From the NCBI RefSeq assembly GCF_004801315.1, contig NZ_SSNW01000006.1:1-64000 (forward strand): a stretch of DNA of 64,000 nucleotides. Direction: 5' to 3'. Source of the DNA: Deinococcus sp. Arct2-2 (GTDB lineage Bacteria > Deinococcota > Deinococci > Deinococcales > Deinococcaceae). Both the position numbers and the translations under genes were made by a program. This document shows positions 1-14,292 of the stretch, in pieces (the first letter of the stretch is position 1; the number at the start of each line of letters is the position of its first letter). The notes beneath the pieces are model-generated. The model made no database searches and was not told the DNA's origin. It saw nothing but the letters and a program-made list of their open reading frames with translations.

Positions 1-55
1 CCGCGAAGGGGGCCGCACCGTCGGTGCCGGCGTCGTCGCCAAGGTTCTGGAGTAA
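1..55 (+). CDS. tuf: Elongation factor Tu, C-terminal end (partial)
   Basis: Only the last 17 codons lie in the window. Read from base 2 they give REGGRTVGAGVVAKVLE and a TAA stop at 53-55, the typical C-terminus of EF-Tu domain III. EF-Tu delivers aminoacyl-tRNA to the ribosome. Its place directly before rpsJ (three bases between stop and start) is the usual str-S10 junction in Deinococcus-Thermus, so both are probably co-transcribed. Confidence 0.93.
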   Translation, partial: REGGRTVGAGVVAKVLE

Positions 56-58
56 ATC

Positions 59-1002
<944 letters not shown>

Positions 1003-1003
1003 C

Positions 1004-1621
1004 GTGGCGCAGATCAACGTGATCGGTCAGAACGGGGGACGCACCATCGACCTCGACCTGCCCGCAGTCAATGTCAATATTTTGCATGATGTGGTGACGT
1101 GGCAGCTTGCCAGCCGCCGCCGCGGCACGGCCAGCACCAAAACCCGTGCCCAAGTCAGCGCAACCGGTAAGAAAATGTACGGCCAGAAAGGCACCGGTAA
1201 CGCCCGTCACGGCGACCGTGGCGTTCCGACCTTCGTAGGCGGCGGTACGGCCTTCGGCCCCAAGCCCCGTAGCTACGAGTACACCCTGCCCCGCAAGGTG
1301 CGTCAGTTGGGCCTCGCCATGGCCCTCGCTGACCGTCAGGAAACGGGCAAATTGATGGCTGTCGACGGCTTCAATCTCGACGGCAAAACCAAGAGCTTCG
1401 TGTCTTGGGCCGCCCAAAACGGTCTGGACGGAACCGAGCGCGTGTTGCTCGTAACCGACGACATGCAGGCCCGTCAGGGCGCGCGCAACGTGCCTTGGGC
1501 CACCGTGATGCCTGTTGCTGGCCTCAACGCTTACGACATCCTGCGCCATGATCGTCTGATCATCGACGCCGTCGCGCTGGAACCTGCCCACGAAGAGATA
1601 GAAGAAGAGGTAGCCCAGTGA
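1004..1621 (+). CDS. rplD: 50S ribosomal protein L4
   Basis: L4 (205 aa) lines the exit tunnel and is a known autogenous regulator of S10 operons in other bacteria. The frame is open further upstream, but I choose GTG at 1004 because GGGAGG at about 990-995 sits just before it and the product then begins [19 protein letters not shown] as expected. The block [15 protein letters not shown] is the L4 signature. It begins one base after the rplC stop and ends in a GTGA overlap with rplW. Confidence 0.95.
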   Translation: MAQINVIGQNGGRTIDLDLPAVNVNILHDVVTWQLASRRRGTASTKTRAQVSATGKKMYGQKGTGNARHGDRGVPTFVGGGTAFGPKPRSYEYTLPRKVRQLGLAMALADRQETGKLMAVDGFNLDGKTKSFVSWAAQNGLDGTERVLLVTDDMQARQGARNVPWATVMPVAGLNAYDILRHDRLIIDAVALEPAHEEIEEEVAQ

Positions 1622-1905
1622 ACCACTACGACATTCTGAAGCAGCCTGTGGTCAGCGAAAAAGCCTACGCGGGCATGGAGCGCGGCGTGTACACCTTCTG
1701 GGTGAACCCTGCGTCGACCAAGACCGAGATCAAGGCCGCAGTCCAAAGCGTGTTTGGCGTGAAAGTCGTGGGCATCAGCACCATGAACGTGACCGGCAAG
1801 CGCAAGCGTGTGGGCAAGTTTATCGGGCACCGTGCAGACCGCAAGAAGGCCATCGTGCGCCTCGCGGACGGCCAGAAGATCGACGCGCTCGAGAGCCAGA
1901 TCTAA
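1618..1905 (+). CDS. rplW: 50S ribosomal protein L23
   Basis: L23 (95 aa) sits at the tunnel exit and docks trigger factor and SRP. The product begins [20 protein letters not shown], the expected N-terminus. It uses a GTG start that overlaps the rplD stop (GTGA). The C-terminal part [18 protein letters not shown] is the typical rRNA-binding segment. Length matches the family. Confidence 0.95.
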   Translation: MNHYDILKQPVVSEKAYAGMERGVYTFWVNPASTKTEIKAAVQSVFGVKVVGISTMNVTGKRKRVGKFIGHRADRKKAIVRLADGQKIDALESQI

Positions 1906-1918
1906 GGAGACGTTGAAT

Positions 1919-2752
<834 letters not shown>

Positions 2753-2763
2753 GGAGGGTAGAA

Positions 2764-3503
<740 letters not shown>

Positions 3504-3504
<1 letters not shown>

Positions 3505-4246
3505 TGGGTAACAAGATTAACCCGAACGGCTTTCGCCTCGGTATTACCCGTGGATGGAACAGCCGCTGGTACGCGGGCAAAAAGCAGTACGCCAAATTGC
3601 TGAAAGAAGACGAGAAGATTCGTAACCTCGTCAACAAGAAGCTGGCCGCTGCCGGAATCGCCCGCATCGAAATCGAGCGTGCCGGTCAGCAGGTCAACGT
3701 GATCATCAGCGCTGCCAAACCCGGCATCGTGATCGGCAAGGGCGGGGACTCCATCAAGGGTCTGCGCGGCGACATCGAGAAGATGGTGTCTGCCGGAACC
3801 GTGGCCGTCAACGTCGCGGAAATCCCCAACCCCAACATCAGTGCGCCCCTCGTGGCCCTGCGAATCGCCGAGCAGATCGAGCGCCGCTTTGCCTTCCGCC
3901 GCGCCATGAAGCAGGCCGCACAGCGCGTGATGGAATCGGGCGCACGTGGCGTCAAGATCATCCTGTCCGGTCGTTTGGGTGGAGCCGAGCAAGCCCGCAC
4001 CGAAAAAGTGCTGGAAGGCCGCGTGCCCCTGCACACCCTGCGTGCCGACATCGACTACGGCACCGCGCTGGCCCGCACCACCTACGGCATCTTGGGCATC
4101 AAAGTCCTCGTGTTCAACGGTGAAGTCATCGGTGGCCGCACCGAGACGCTGGCCCGTCCCCCCCGCCGTGATGATCGCCGTCCTGAAGGCGGAGACCGTC
4201 CCCGCACGAACCGCCGCCGTCCGACCGCGCGGCGCGGAGGTGAGTG

Positions 4247-4247
<1 letters not shown>
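3504..4247 (+). CDS. rpsC: 30S ribosomal protein S3
   Basis: S3 (247 aa) lies at the mRNA entry channel and has mRNA helicase activity with S4 and S5. The product starts [20 protein letters not shown]. The KH-type element [12 protein letters not shown] and the C-terminal domain motif [14 protein letters not shown] are visible. The last 30 residues form an Arg-rich tail ([20 protein letters not shown]). Start and rplV stop share bases as TAATG. Confidence 0.96.
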
Positions 4248-4658
<411 letters not shown>

Positions 4659-4672
<14 letters not shown>

Positions 4673-4862
4673 CATGCGTAGTTTGCAGGCCGCCGATTTC
4701 AAGAAAGAAATCGACGCTCGCAAGAAAGAATTGATGGAGCTGCGCTTTCAGGCGGCCATGGGCACTTTGGCCCAGCCCCACCGCGTTACGCAACTCCGCC
4801 GCGAAGTCGCCCAGCTGAATACCATCCGTGGTCAGCTGAGCGCCGCTGGAGAGCAGAAATGA
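4659..4862 (+). CDS. rpmC: 50S ribosomal protein L29
   Basis: L29 (67 aa) is a two-helix protein next to L23 at the tunnel exit. The sequence [20 protein letters not shown] and the later [20 protein letters not shown] fit the family. The ATG lies inside the last 14 bases of rplP in another frame, a tight overlap that suggests translational coupling. Confidence 0.94.
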
Positions 4863-5143
4863 AAAAGACCTTTACGGGCGTCGTGGTGAGCGACAAGGCC
4901 GACAAGACCGTGAGCGTCAAGGTCGAGCGCCGGTTTGCTCACCCCCTGTACGGCAAGATCGTGACCCGCAGCCATAAATACGCTGCCCACGACGAAGCCA
5001 ACGAATACAAGACCGGTGACCGCGTCGAGATTATCGCCGTGCGTCCTATCTCCAAGACCAAAACTTGGAAGGTCACCAAACTGATCGAGCGTCCCCGTGG
5101 CATCGAAACCACTGCGGTTGAAACCGAAGGCGGCCAAGCATGA
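4859..5143 (+). CDS. rpsQ: 30S ribosomal protein S17
   Basis: S17 (94 aa), an early-binding OB-fold protein of the 30S body. It begins [20 protein letters not shown] and contains [23 protein letters not shown] overlaps link it to rpmC upstream and rplN downstream. Family length is normal. Confidence 0.96.
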   Translation: MKKTFTGVVVSDKADKTVSVKVERRFAHPLYGKIVTRSHKYAAHDEANEYKTGDRVEIIAVRPISKTKTWKVTKLIERPRGIETTAVETEGGQA

Positions 5144-5544
5144 TCATGCCTCAATCCCGCCTTGACGTGGCAGACAACAGCGGCGCACGCGAAATCATGT
5201 GCATCCGTGTGCTGAACAGCGGTATCGGCGGCAAAGGTCTGACGACGGGCGGCGGCGGTAACAAACGCTACGCCGGAGTCGGAGACATCATCGTGGCCTC
5301 CGTCAAAGACGCCGCGCCCCGTGGTGCTGTGAAGGCCGGTGACGTGGTGAAAGCCGTCGTCGTGCGGACTAGCCACGCCATCAAGCGTGCCGACGGCAGC
5401 ACCATTCGTTTCGACAAGAATGCCGCCGTCATCATCAACAACCAAGGCGAGCCTCGTGGCACCCGCGTCTTCGGGCCAGTGGCCCGCGAGCTGCGTGACC
5501 GCCGCTTCATGAAAATCGTCTCCTTGGCTCCGGAGGTCTTGTAA
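5140..5544 (+). CDS. rplN: 50S ribosomal protein L14
   Basis: L14 (134 aa) sits at the subunit interface and is the docking site of the silencing factor RsfS in other bacteria. The sequence has [19 protein letters not shown] and the C-terminal [22 protein letters not shown] codons at 5140 and 5146 are both in frame. The first gives the ATGA overlap with rpsQ and is preferred. Confidence 0.95.
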   Translation: MIMPQSRLDVADNSGAREIMCIRVLNSGIGGKGLTTGGGGNKRYAGVGDIIVASVKDAAPRGAVKAGDVVKAVVVRTSHAIKRADGSTIRFDKNAAVIINNQGEPRGTRVFGPVARELRDRRFMKIVSLAPEVL

Positions 5545-5891
5545 TGCCTCTTCCTAGCGCAGGCTCTCACCACAACGACAAGCTGCACGTCAAAAAGGGT
5601 GACACTGTCATCGTTTTGCGCGGCAAGGACAAGGGCCAGACCGGTAAGGTTCTGTTGGCCCTGCCCCGTGACGCTAGAGTCGTCGTGGAAGGCATCAACA
5701 TGGTCACCAAGCACGTGAAACCCAGCGCCAGCAGCCCTCAGGGCGGCATCGAGAAGCGCGAAGGTGCAGTTCACGCCAGCAAAGTGGCCCTCGTTGACCC
5801 CGAAACCGGCAAGGCCACCCGCATCCGTAAGCAGATCGTGGACGGCAAGAAAGTCCGCGTCGCTGTGGGTAGCGGCAAAGTCATCGACTGA
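5544..5891 (+). CDS. rplX: 50S ribosomal protein L24
   Basis: L24 (115 aa) initiates 50S assembly through a KOW-type SH3 barrel. The KOW motif is visible as [20 protein letters not shown], followed by [14 protein letters not shown]. The start shares bases with the rplN stop (TAATG). The gene is followed by 84 untranslated bases with a hairpin before rplE, the first real gap in the cluster. Confidence 0.95.
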   Translation: MPLPSAGSHHNDKLHVKKGDTVIVLRGKDKGQTGKVLLALPRDARVVVEGINMVTKHVKPSASSPQGGIEKREGAVHASKVALVDPETGKATRIRKQIVDGKKVRVAVGSGKVID

Positions 5892-5895
5892 ATCT

Positions 5896-5923
5896 CAGGG
5901 TCACGCGCCTAATGCGTGACCTG
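5896..5923 (+). promoter_or_regulatory. Intra-operon hairpin between rplX and rplE
   Basis: GGTCACGC (5899-5906) and GCGTGACC (5914-5921) form a perfect 8-bp stem with a 7-base loop, and CAG/CTG extends it past one bulged G. No T run follows, so it is not a classical terminator. In E. coli the S8 translational repressor site lies at this same L24-L5 junction. A regulatory or processing role here is inference from position only. Confidence 0.5.
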
Positions 5924-5975
5924 GGCGGCTGTTGCGTAAGTGAGTAACAGTATCGCCCGAACCCCGTGAGGCATC

Positions 5976-6515
<540 letters not shown>

Positions 6516-6538
6516 GTCTCCGGTAAATAAGGAAGCAT

Positions 6539-6724
6539 ATGGCGAACACCTCTAAAGTTGTGAAGGCAGAGCGCGGCATGAAATTTGCCGTGCAAAACTA
6601 CAACCGCTGCTCCCGCTGTGGCCGCGCCCGCAGCTACTACCGGTTTTTCGGCCTGTGCCGTATTTGCATCCGCGAATTGGCACACAAGGGCGAATTGCCC
6701 GGCGTGAAAAAGAGCAGCTGGTAA
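6539..6724 (+). CDS. rpsN: 30S ribosomal protein S14, zinc-ribbon type
   Basis: S14 (61 aa) of the short zinc-binding class. Four cysteines are at residues 24, 27, 40 and 43 (CSRC and CRIC), the expected zinc ribbon. The short length and intact cysteines distinguish it from the longer zinc-free paralogue used under zinc starvation. An AAGGA site stands six bases before the ATG. A 277-base gap follows. Confidence 0.96.
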   Translation: MANTSKVVKAERGMKFAVQNYNRCSRCGRARSYYRFFGLCRICIRELAHKGELPGVKKSSW

Positions 6725-7403
<679 letters not shown>

Positions 7404-7512
7404 ACGCTCCGGCGTCTGCCAATTCACCTGTTCCATCGCTGTTCGGCTTTTACCTCACCCCCTGACCACGGAGCCACACCGCAAGCCCCGGCTCTGCATT
7501 TAAGGAGACAAG

Positions 7513-8070
7513 ATGTCCCGTATCGGTAAACAACCCATCGCCGTACCTACCGGCGTGACCGCGAGCACCGCCAATGGCGTGTTCAAGGTCAAAGGGCCAA
7601 GAGGCGAACTGACCGTTCCCTTCAATCAAGACCTCACCATCAAGCACGAAGACGGCACCTTGCTCGTCGAGCGTCCCAGCGACGCCCAGCGGCACCGCGC
7701 CCTCCACGGTCTGACCCGTACCTTGGTCGCCAACGCTGTCAAAGGCGTGAGCGACGGCTTTACCATCAACCTCGAGCTGCGTGGCGTGGGCTACCGTGCC
7801 AAGCTGAACGGCAAAGTGCTGGAACTGGCCATCGGCTACAGCCACCCCGTCATCATCGATCCTCCTGCTGGCGTCACATTTGCGGTGCCTGAACCCACCA
7901 AGATCGACGTGAGCGGTATCGACAAGCAACTGGTCGGCCAAGTGGCCGCCAATGTCCGCAAAGTTCGCAAGCCCGACGCCTATCACGGCAAGGGTGTGCG
8001 TTTCGTTGGCGAGCAAATTGCCCTGAAGGCCGGTAAAGCCGGTGCGACGGGCGGGAAAGGGAAGAAATAA
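7513..8070 (+). CDS. rplF: 50S ribosomal protein L6
   Basis: L6 (185 aa) contains two related domains near the L7/L12 stalk base. The start [17 protein letters not shown] and the C-terminal signature [15 protein letters not shown] are typical. AAGGAGA stands before the ATG. The stop overlaps the rplR start as TAATG. A Lys/Gly-rich tail closes the protein. Confidence 0.96.
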   Translation: MSRIGKQPIAVPTGVTASTANGVFKVKGPRGELTVPFNQDLTIKHEDGTLLVERPSDAQRHRALHGLTRTLVANAVKGVSDGFTINLELRGVGYRAKLNGKVLELAIGYSHPVIIDPPAGVTFAVPEPTKIDVSGIDKQLVGQVAANVRKVRKPDAYHGKGVRFVGEQIALKAGKAGATGGKGKK

Positions 8071-8408
8071 TGGCAGCCCAGACCACCATCCGCCGCAAGC
8101 TTCGCGCCCGCCGCAAGGTACGCGTCGCTGCTGGCGAGCGCCCACGCCTCAGCGTGTTCCGCTCCAGCAAGCACATTTACGCCCAAATCATCGACGATGC
8201 GAGTGGCACCACGTTGGCTTCGGCCAGCAGCAGCGTCCTCAAGACCGGCACCAAAACCGACACCGCCGCCGCAGTGGGCAAGGCCTTGGCCGAAGCCGCT
8301 ACCGCGAAAGGTGTCAAGCAGGTTGTGTTCGACCGTGGTCAGTACCGTTACCACGGACGCGTGAAAGCGCTCGCAGACGCGGCGCGGGAGGGTGGCCTTG
8401 ACTTTTAA
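8070..8408 (+). CDS. rplR: 50S ribosomal protein L18
   Basis: L18 (112 aa) carries 5S rRNA into the central protuberance together with L5. It shows [20 protein letters not shown] and the C-terminal [20 protein letters not shown], both typical. Its last codons contain the ribosome binding site and start of rpsE, so the two genes overlap. Confidence 0.95.
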   Translation: MAAQTTIRRKLRARRKVRVAAGERPRLSVFRSSKHIYAQIIDDASGTTLASASSSVLKTGTKTDTAAAVGKALAEAATAKGVKQVVFDRGQYRYHGRVKALADAAREGGLDF

Positions 8409-8928
8409 TCGTCGCAATGACCGCGAACGCGAAACCAGCGAATTCGAAGAGAAGATGCTGTTCGTGAACCGCACGTCCAAAACCTATCAGGGTGGACGCC
8501 GCTTCCGCTTCGCCGCACTCGTGATCCTCGGTGACCGCAATGGCCGCGTGGGTATGGGCATCGGCAAAGCCAAAGAAGTGCCTGTGGCCATCGAGAAAGC
8601 CAAAGCGATTGCCCGCAAGAACATGATCACCGTGCCTGTCGAAAACGGAACCATTCCGCACGATATCGTCGGTGTGAACTCCACCAGCCGCGTGCTGCTG
8701 AAACCCGCAGGCCCCGGTACGGGCGTCATCGCGGGCACCGTGCCCCGTTCGATTGCCGAACTCGCCGGAATCACCAACATGCTCTCGAAGGAACTCGGAA
8801 GCCGGAACCGAATCAACGTGGCGTATGCCGTGTTCGACGGCTTCAAGAACCTGCGTACTGCCAAGCAAGTCCGTGCCTTGCGCGGCGATCCTGCCGCAGC
8901 CGCGCAACCCGCCGGAGGTGCTCAATAA
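8398..8928 (+). CDS. rpsE: 30S ribosomal protein S5
   Basis: S5 (176 aa) lies at the mRNA entry and affects fidelity. The double-stranded RNA-binding start ([20 protein letters not shown]) and the C-terminal domain [19 protein letters not shown] are clear. GTG 8392 is in frame, but it overlaps the GGAGGGTG site at 8387. TTG 8398, six bases from GGAGG, gives the usual N-terminus [10 protein letters not shown]. The choice is an inference. Confidence 0.9.
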   Translation: MTFNRRNDRERETSEFEEKMLFVNRTSKTYQGGRRFRFAALVILGDRNGRVGMGIGKAKEVPVAIEKAKAIARKNMITVPVENGTIPHDIVGVNSTSRVLLKPAGPGTGVIAGTVPRSIAELAGITNMLSKELGSRNRINVAYAVFDGFKNLRTAKQVRALRGDPAAAAQPAGGAQ

Positions 8929-9104
8929 TGGCATCCATCAAGATCACTCTGAAGAGCAGCGTGATTGGCCGCCGCGCCAGTCAGGTTGCCACCGTGAAGG
9001 CGTTGGGTCTCCGTAAAATCGGCGACACCCGTGTCCTCAACGACTCGCCCGCTATTCGCGGCATGGTCAAGACCGTGCAGCACATGCTGGAGGTAGAAGG
9101 GTGA
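8928..9104 (+). CDS. rpmD: 50S ribosomal protein L30
   Basis: A short frame of 58 codons translates to [20 protein letters not shown] and so on, ending VQHMLEVEG. It matches L30 in length and in the motif [22 protein letters not shown]30 is a peripheral 50S protein. The ATG shares one base with the rpsE stop, and its TGA overlaps the GTG of rplO, so it is tightly coupled on both sides. Confidence 0.94.
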   Translation: MASIKITLKSSVIGRRASQVATVKALGLRKIGDTRVLNDSPAIRGMVKTVQHMLEVEG

Positions 9105-9589
9105 AGCTCCATGAACTGAAGCCCTCAGAGGGCAGCCGCAAGAACCGCAAACGTGTTGGACGCGGCCCCGGCGGCACCGACAAGACCGCCGGACGCGGTC
9201 ACAAGGGTCAGAAGTCGCGCAGCGGGGCGGGCAAAGGTTCCTTCTTCGAAGGTGGCCGCAGCACCCTGATCAGCCGTCTGCCCAAGCGCGGATTCAACAA
9301 CGTGGGCACCACCTACGAAATCGTGAAGCTCTCGCACCTCGAGGAAACAGGCATGGACGTGCTTGACCGCGAGGCGCTGGAACTGACCGGTTTGGTGCGC
9401 CGCAAGAACTGGCCCGTGAAGCTCTTGGCCAGTGGCGAACTGACCCGCGCTGTCACCGTGCATGTAGACGCAGCCAGCGCCGCTGCCATCAAGGCTGTGG
9501 AAGCGGCAGGCGGCAAGGTCATCTTGCCCGAAGCCAAGGGCAGCGACAGTCAAGTCAGCGATAGTCAAAACGACGAGAAGGCGGGCTAA
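9101..9589 (+). CDS. rplO: 50S ribosomal protein L15
   Basis: L15 (162 aa) has an extended basic N-terminus that penetrates 23S rRNA. It begins [20 protein letters not shown] and has the family glycine-rich run [12 protein letters not shown]. The C-terminus ends in a short Ser/Asp/Gln repeat (SDSQVSDSQ). The GTG start overlaps the rpmD stop (GTGA), and secY follows with no gap. Confidence 0.95.
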   Translation: MKLHELKPSEGSRKNRKRVGRGPGGTDKTAGRGHKGQKSRSGAGKGSFFEGGRSTLISRLPKRGFNNVGTTYEIVKLSHLEETGMDVLDREALELTGLVRRKNWPVKLLASGELTRAVTVHVDAASAAAIKAVEAAGGKVILPEAKGSDSQVSDSQNDEKAG

Positions 9590-10915
9590 ATGCTCCGCGC
9601 CTTCCGCGACGCGTTCCGGATTCCGGACCTTCGGCGGAAGATTGTCTTCACCCTGCTGCTGCTGGCGGTCTACCGCTTGGGAAGCACTATTCCCACTCCC
9701 GGCGTCAATACCGCAGCACTCGAATCGGCCACCTCAGGTGGCCTTTTCGGGTTAATCAGCCTGATTTCGGGCGGCAATCTTTCGCAGTTCTCGATTTTCG
9801 CTCTGGGCGTGCTGCCGTATATCACGGCCAGCATCGTCATCCAACTGCTGACCACCACTGTTCCGGCCCTCGAAAAACTGAGTAAAGAGGGCGAGGAAGG
9901 GCGCAAGAAGATCAACCAGTTCACGCGCTACGCCGCTGTCGGTCTCGGCACAGCGCAGGCCTTGTTCTTTTCGCTGTTCATTACCAGCAACCCGGCGTAT
10001 GTGGCGGTGGGCTGGGATCCCGGCATCTTCACCACCATCGTCATGGTACTGACGCAGGTGGCAGGCATCGCGTTCACCATGTGGATCGGTGAGCGCATCA
10101 CCGAAGTCGGCGTCGGCAACGGCATCAGCTTGATCATCACGTCGGGCATCATTGCCAACTATCCACGTGAAATTGCTGCTACCGGACAACTGCTGAACAC
10201 CGAGCAGACCAGCGTGATCAGAATTTTAGTGTTTATCGCTGTCATTCTGGTCACCATCGCGGGCATCGTGTACGTGTATCAGGGCGAGCGGCGCGTTCCC
10301 GTGACCTATGCCCGTGCGCGGGGCGGCGCACCCACCGGAGCCGTGCGGAACATGGGCGGACAGGCCACTTGGTTGCCTATCAAGGTCAATCAGGCAGGCG
10401 TGATTCCTGTCATTTTCGCCAGTGCCATGCTGATCATTCCCAACCTGATCGCCACGGCCACCGCCACCCGTGCGCCCGGCGTCAATGCTTGGATTCAGTC
10501 CAATCTGGTGTTCGGGCAGCCGTTCTATCTGGCCCTAGAGGCCTTGCTGATCTTCGGATTTACCTACCTCTACAACAGCGTGCAGTTTGACCCCAAACGC
10601 ATCAGCGAGCAGCTACGTGAGGCGGGCGGATTCATTCCGGGGGTGCGTCCCGGCACGCCCACCGCCGAATACTTGGGCGGCATCAGTGGCCGCCTGAGCT
10701 TGTGGGGCGCGTTCTTCTTGGTCGTCCTGACCATTTTGCCCCAGATCGTGCAGCGGGCCACCGGCATCACCACCTTCCAATTTTCGGGCACCGGCCTGCT
10801 GATTATTGTGGGTGTGGCCCTCGAAACCCTCAAGCAACTGGAAGCCCAACTGACGGTTCGCCGATACGATGGGTTTATTACCAAGGGCCGGATTCGCGGC
10901 AGACTCAATAACTGA
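9590..10915 (+). CDS. secY: Preprotein translocase subunit SecY
   Basis: SecY (441 aa) forms the protein-conducting channel in the cytoplasmic membrane with SecE and SecG. About ten hydrophobic segments are visible, starting with KIVFTLLLLAVYRLGSTIPT. Also present are the loop SKEGEEGRKKINQFTRY and the C-terminal loop PGVRPGTPTAEYL. The ATG follows the rplO stop directly. A terminator-like hairpin lies just after the stop. Confidence 0.97.
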   Translation: MLRAFRDAFRIPDLRRKIVFTLLLLAVYRLGSTIPTPGVNTAALESATSGGLFGLISLISGGNLSQFSIFALGVLPYITASIVIQLLTTTVPALEKLSKEGEEGRKKINQFTRYAAVGLGTAQALFFSLFITSNPAYVAVGWDPGIFTTIVMVLTQVAGIAFTMWIGERITEVGVGNGISLIITSGIIANYPREIAATGQLLNTEQTSVIRILVFIAVILVTIAGIVYVYQGERRVPVTYARARGGAPTGAVRNMGGQATWLPIKVNQAGVIPVIFASAMLIIPNLIATATATRAPGVNAWIQSNLVFGQPFYLALEALLIFGFTYLYNSVQFDPKRISEQLREAGGFIPGVRPGTPTAEYLGGISGRLSLWGAFFLVVLTILPQIVQRATGITTFQFSGTGLLIIVGVALETLKQLEAQLTVRRYDGFITKGRIRGRLNN

Positions 10916-10932
10916 CCCAAGGTTTTGAACGA

Positions 10933-10964
10933 CCGCTCGCCCCTGTCTGGGTGGGCGGTTTTGC
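10933..10964 (+). terminator. Terminator after secY
   Basis: CCGCTCGCCC (10933-10942) pairs with GGGTGGGCGG (10949-10958), a 10-bp stem with two G-U pairs and a six-base loop, followed by TTTTGCTTT. It separates the spc block from adk. Confidence 0.8.
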
Positions 10965-11072
10965 TTTGCCCTCCGCCTCCGTTCGTTACCTATAGGGGAA
11001 CACTTCTGGGCAGGCCCGCTCCATAGGTGCCCCGTTCACCTTATGCTGTACACCCAAAGAAGGGGGACTACG

Positions 11073-11648
11073 TTGACCACATCCAAAAATAAAGTCGTGA
11101 TTTTTCTCGGCCCGCCCGGTGCAGGCAAGGGCACGCAGGCCGAGCGCCTCGGCCACGAGCAACACTTGGTCAAAATTAGTACTGGGGACATTTTGCGTGA
11201 CCACGTAGAGCGCGGCACTGACTTGGGGCAGCAGGCTGGGCCACTGATGAAGGCCGGAAAACTAGTGCCCGATGATCTGCTGATGGCCTTAATTCGGGAT
11301 CGCCTCGCCAGCATGGACAGCGTGCGGGTCATTTTCGACGGCTTTCCACGCACCACCGCACAGGCGCAGGAACTCGACATACTGTTGGAAGAACTCGGCG
11401 CACCTATCAGTGCTGTGCCCCTGCTGGAAGTCCCCGACGATCTGCTGATTTCCCGAATCGTAGAGCGGGGCAAAACCAGTGGCCGCGATGACGATACCGA
11501 AGCGGTGGCCCGCGAGCGTCAGAACGTGTACCGCGAGCAGACCCGCCCCCTGATCGACTATTACGCGGCGCGGGGCCACCTGAAAACGGTGGACGGCGTA
11601 GGCACGATGGACGAGGTCTACAGCCGGATTCTGGCTACGCTGCACTGA
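11073..11648 (+). CDS. adk: Adenylate kinase, short-LID form
   Basis: Adenylate kinase (191 aa) interconverts ATP, AMP and ADP in the cytoplasm. The P-loop GPPGAGKGT is at residues 13-21, the AMP-binding FDGFPRT follows, and the LID region is short (ERGKTSGRDDDTEAV) with no zinc cysteines. The frame is open from ATG 11043, but TTG 11073 has AGAAGGGGG seven bases upstream and yields the expected N-terminus. It follows secY as in many bacteria. Confidence 0.93.
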   Translation: MTTSKNKVVIFLGPPGAGKGTQAERLGHEQHLVKISTGDILRDHVERGTDLGQQAGPLMKAGKLVPDDLLMALIRDRLASMDSVRVIFDGFPRTTAQAQELDILLEELGAPISAVPLLEVPDDLLISRIVERGKTSGRDDDTEAVARERQNVYREQTRPLIDYYAARGHLKTVDGVGTMDEVYSRILATLH

Positions 11649-11675
11649 GCTTGAAACCATTAAATCGCGTATGAG

Positions 11676-11707
11676 GCGGGCGGGGGAGAAGGATCTTCCT
11701 CGCCCGC
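11676..11707 (+). terminator. Hairpin after adk, weak terminator candidate
   Basis: GCGGGCG (11676-11682) pairs with CGCCCGC (11701-11707). The interior can pair partly through GAAG/CTTC. No T run follows. It is the only structured element in the 229 bases between adk and the next gene. I see no promoter with confidence there. Confidence 0.4.
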
Positions 11708-11877
11708 TGACTGTTGAATGCCGCATACTTTTAATGACATGGCAGTCGAATAGGCAAGCGCTGGAAGAAGTGATGCACAGGACTTAAACTAAGCTTTATG
11801 TTCCTCTTAGGGTTGCTTGTGTTTGCTGGTCAGCCATTGACGGATTCGCAAACGTGGCGTAGGCGCGGGGTGGCAGC

Positions 11878-13554
11878 ATGACTGCTCCTCTGCTGACGGC
11901 TACCGTGCAGGGCGATTGGTTTGCGCGTGCCCGCGAGTTGGCGCTACTGCTGACCAGTTGGCCCAGCGTAACCGGACAACCCGGAGAAACGGCCTTTGCG
12001 GGCCTGCTGGAAGCTGAACTGAGGCGTTGGCCCATCTTTGCCGCCCACCCGGAGAATGTCTGGCTGGGCCGCGCCCGTTCCGGCCACAACGCTTGGAACG
12101 TGTATGCGCTCGTTGAAGGTCAGGGCACGCAAACCGTGTTGTTGGCAGGCCATTACGATACGGTCAGCACCGATGACTACGGCGCGTGGCAACCCCTAGC
12201 CGGGGAAACCGAGGCGTTGCTGGAAACCATGTACCACACCCTAGAAACGCAGTCAGTCAGCCGGGGCTTAGAGGCGCAGGAGCAGCTGGCCCTCGCGGAT
12301 TTGCAGTCCGGTGAATTCCTGCCCGGACGCGGCCTGCTGGACATGAAAGGCGGTTTGGCGGCGGGGCTGGCGGTGCTGGAACAGTACAGCCAACTGCCGC
12401 CCGAGCAGCGGCCCGGTAACTTGCTGTTCGTGGCGACTCCTGACGAAGAAGGCCGCTCTAGCGGAGCGCGGGCAGTGGCCCATGACCTGCCCGACATTGC
12501 CGCCCGCCGCAATCTGAAACTGGTGGCAGGTCTGAATTTGGACGCCACCGCCGATGTGGGAGACGGCTCGGAGGGGCGGGCAGCGTATCTCGGCACCGTA
12601 GGCAAAGTGTTGCTGTCGGCGCTGGTGGTGGGCTGCCCCACGCACGCTGCCTACCCCTTCGACGGCGTGAGTGCCAGCCTGATGACCGCTGAATTGCTGC
12701 GCCGCATAGAAGCCAATCCAGAGTTGGCAGACCGCTCGGAGTTGGGCGAAGCCGCCGCTCCCGCCTGCTTAGAGTTGCGCGACAGCCGCACCCAATACGA
12801 CGTGACCACGCCCACTTGGGTCTGGTGCGCCTTCAATGTGCTGACTGTGCAGCGCCAACCCAGCGAAGTCTTGGCCCTGTTCCGCAGCCTTGCCGAAGAA
12901 GTGGCGGCTTCGGCGCAGGCCGAATTTGCACGGCGGGCAGCGGGAGCAGGCAGCCTCAACGCCCCGCGCCTGATGGTGCAGCATCCCAAAGTGCTGACTT
13001 ACGGCGAATTGCGTGCCCTCGCTGACGCCCGTGTGGGAGCCGAAGCTGTGCAGGTGCGGATCGAATCCACCCTCTCTGGCCCTGACCCCCTGCGGGCCAG
13101 CCGTGAAATTACGGTGGCCCTGATGGGTTTGGCCGGACTGGACGGCCCCGCCATCATCCTCGGCTTTGGGGCGCTGCATTACCCACACACGCACTTGGGT
13201 GATCATGCCGCCGACGCGGTACTCAAGGCGGCCATCGCACGCCATGCACAGGATTTGGCGCTACAAACGGGCCTGAGCCTCCGCGTGCGCGGCCACTTTG
13301 CCGGAATCTCGGATATGAGCTTTCTGGGGCAGGCGGCCAACTTGCCCGAACAGGACTGCTTGCGGGCACAGACGCCGCACCCCGCCCACGTCGATCCCGT
13401 TCCCGCCGACGCCCTAGAGTTTCCCATCGTCAATATCGGCCCTTGGGGACGCGACTATCACCAACGCCTAGAGCGGATTCATGCCCCCTACAGTTTCCAA
13501 ACGGTGCCTGAACTGCTGTGGCGCGTTATGCAAGAAGTGTGGCAAGCGGGCTAA
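11878..13554 (+). CDS. M20-family metallohydrolase, RocB-like
   Basis: A 558-residue protein of the M20/M25/M40 zinc peptidase superfamily. Metal-site motifs are AGHYDT (His92, Asp94) and TPDEEG (Glu190, Glu191). The length and the motif order resemble RocB, a protein linked to arginine use in Bacillus, rather than the usual 370-400 residue deacylases. Substrate is unknown. It sits between adk and infA, where most genomes have map or go straight to infA, so it looks like an insertion in the operon. No good ribosome binding site is visible, only GGGGTGG. Confidence 0.85.
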   Translation: MTAPLLTATVQGDWFARARELALLLTSWPSVTGQPGETAFAGLLEAELRRWPIFAAHPENVWLGRARSGHNAWNVYALVEGQGTQTVLLAGHYDTVSTDDYGAWQPLAGETEALLETMYHTLETQSVSRGLEAQEQLALADLQSGEFLPGRGLLDMKGGLAAGLAVLEQYSQLPPEQRPGNLLFVATPDEEGRSSGARAVAHDLPDIAARRNLKLVAGLNLDATADVGDGSEGRAAYLGTVGKVLLSALVVGCPTHAAYPFDGVSASLMTAELLRRIEANPELADRSELGEAAAPACLELRDSRTQYDVTTPTWVWCAFNVLTVQRQPSEVLALFRSLAEEVAASAQAEFARRAAGAGSLNAPRLMVQHPKVLTYGELRALADARVGAEAVQVRIESTLSGPDPLRASREITVALMGLAGLDGPAIILGFGALHYPHTHLGDHAADAVLKAAIARHAQDLALQTGLSLRVRGHFAGISDMSFLGQAANLPEQDCLRAQTPHPAHVDPVPADALEFPIVNIGPWGRDYHQRLERIHAPYSFQTVPELLWRVMQEVWQAG

Positions 13555-13638
13555 AAGACCTTCTTTTAACCAAAGGTGTGCTGCTGTCCATTGGGCTTGG
13601 ACAACTGCACGCCTCTCCTCTTTAATCTTTCTTCACTC

Positions 13639-13667
13639 TTGCCCCTTGCGCCCACCTGTGATACCTT
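13639..13667 (+). promoter_or_regulatory. Promoter candidate for infA-rpmJ-rpsM block
   Basis: TTGCCC (13639-13644), a 17-base spacer and TACCTT (13662-13667) form a sigma-70-type promoter 33 bases before the infA start. It would restart transcription after the inserted M20 gene. Confidence 0.55.
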
Positions 13668-13699
13668 TACGTTTGGCTTGCATCAAGCCTGGAGGTTGC

Positions 13700-13957
13700 G
13701 TGGCAAGACGAAAAATGCCGGAACAGCGGGAAAAGCGTAAGAAGGAAGAGTCCGATACCGTTCGGGCTGAAGGCGTCGTGGAGGAGGCTTTGCCGAACAC
13801 CACGTTCCGCGTGAAGCTGGACACTGGACATGACCTGCTGGCGTACATCAGCGGCAAAATGCGAATTCACTACATCCGTATTTTGCCCGGAGACCGTGTG
13901 GTTCTGGAAATCAGCCCCTACGACACCAGCCGTGGGCGCATCGTCTACCGCAAATAA
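13700..13957 (+). CDS. infA: Translation initiation factor IF-1
   Basis: IF-1 (85 aa) blocks the ribosomal A site during initiation. The OB-fold core is clear: [20 protein letters not shown], then [20 protein letters not shown] and a [12 protein letters not shown] end. The frame is open far upstream. I choose GTG 13700 because GGAGG lies at 13691-13695. ATG 13715 is the alternative. The basic N-terminal extension [16 protein letters not shown] makes the protein longer than the usual 72 residues. Confidence 0.93.
   Translation: MARRKMPEQREKRKKEESDTVRAEGVVEEALPNTTFRVKLDTGHDLLAYISGKMRIHYIRILPGDRVVLEISPYDTSRGRIVYRK

Positions 13958-14291
<334 letters not shown>

Positions 14292-14292
<1 letters not shown>

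Noticed and set aside
11725..11745. Half-site similar to the Deinococcus radiation/desiccation response motif (AATGACAT)
   Set aside because: Only one half matches. No full 17-bp palindrome was seen anywhere in the window.
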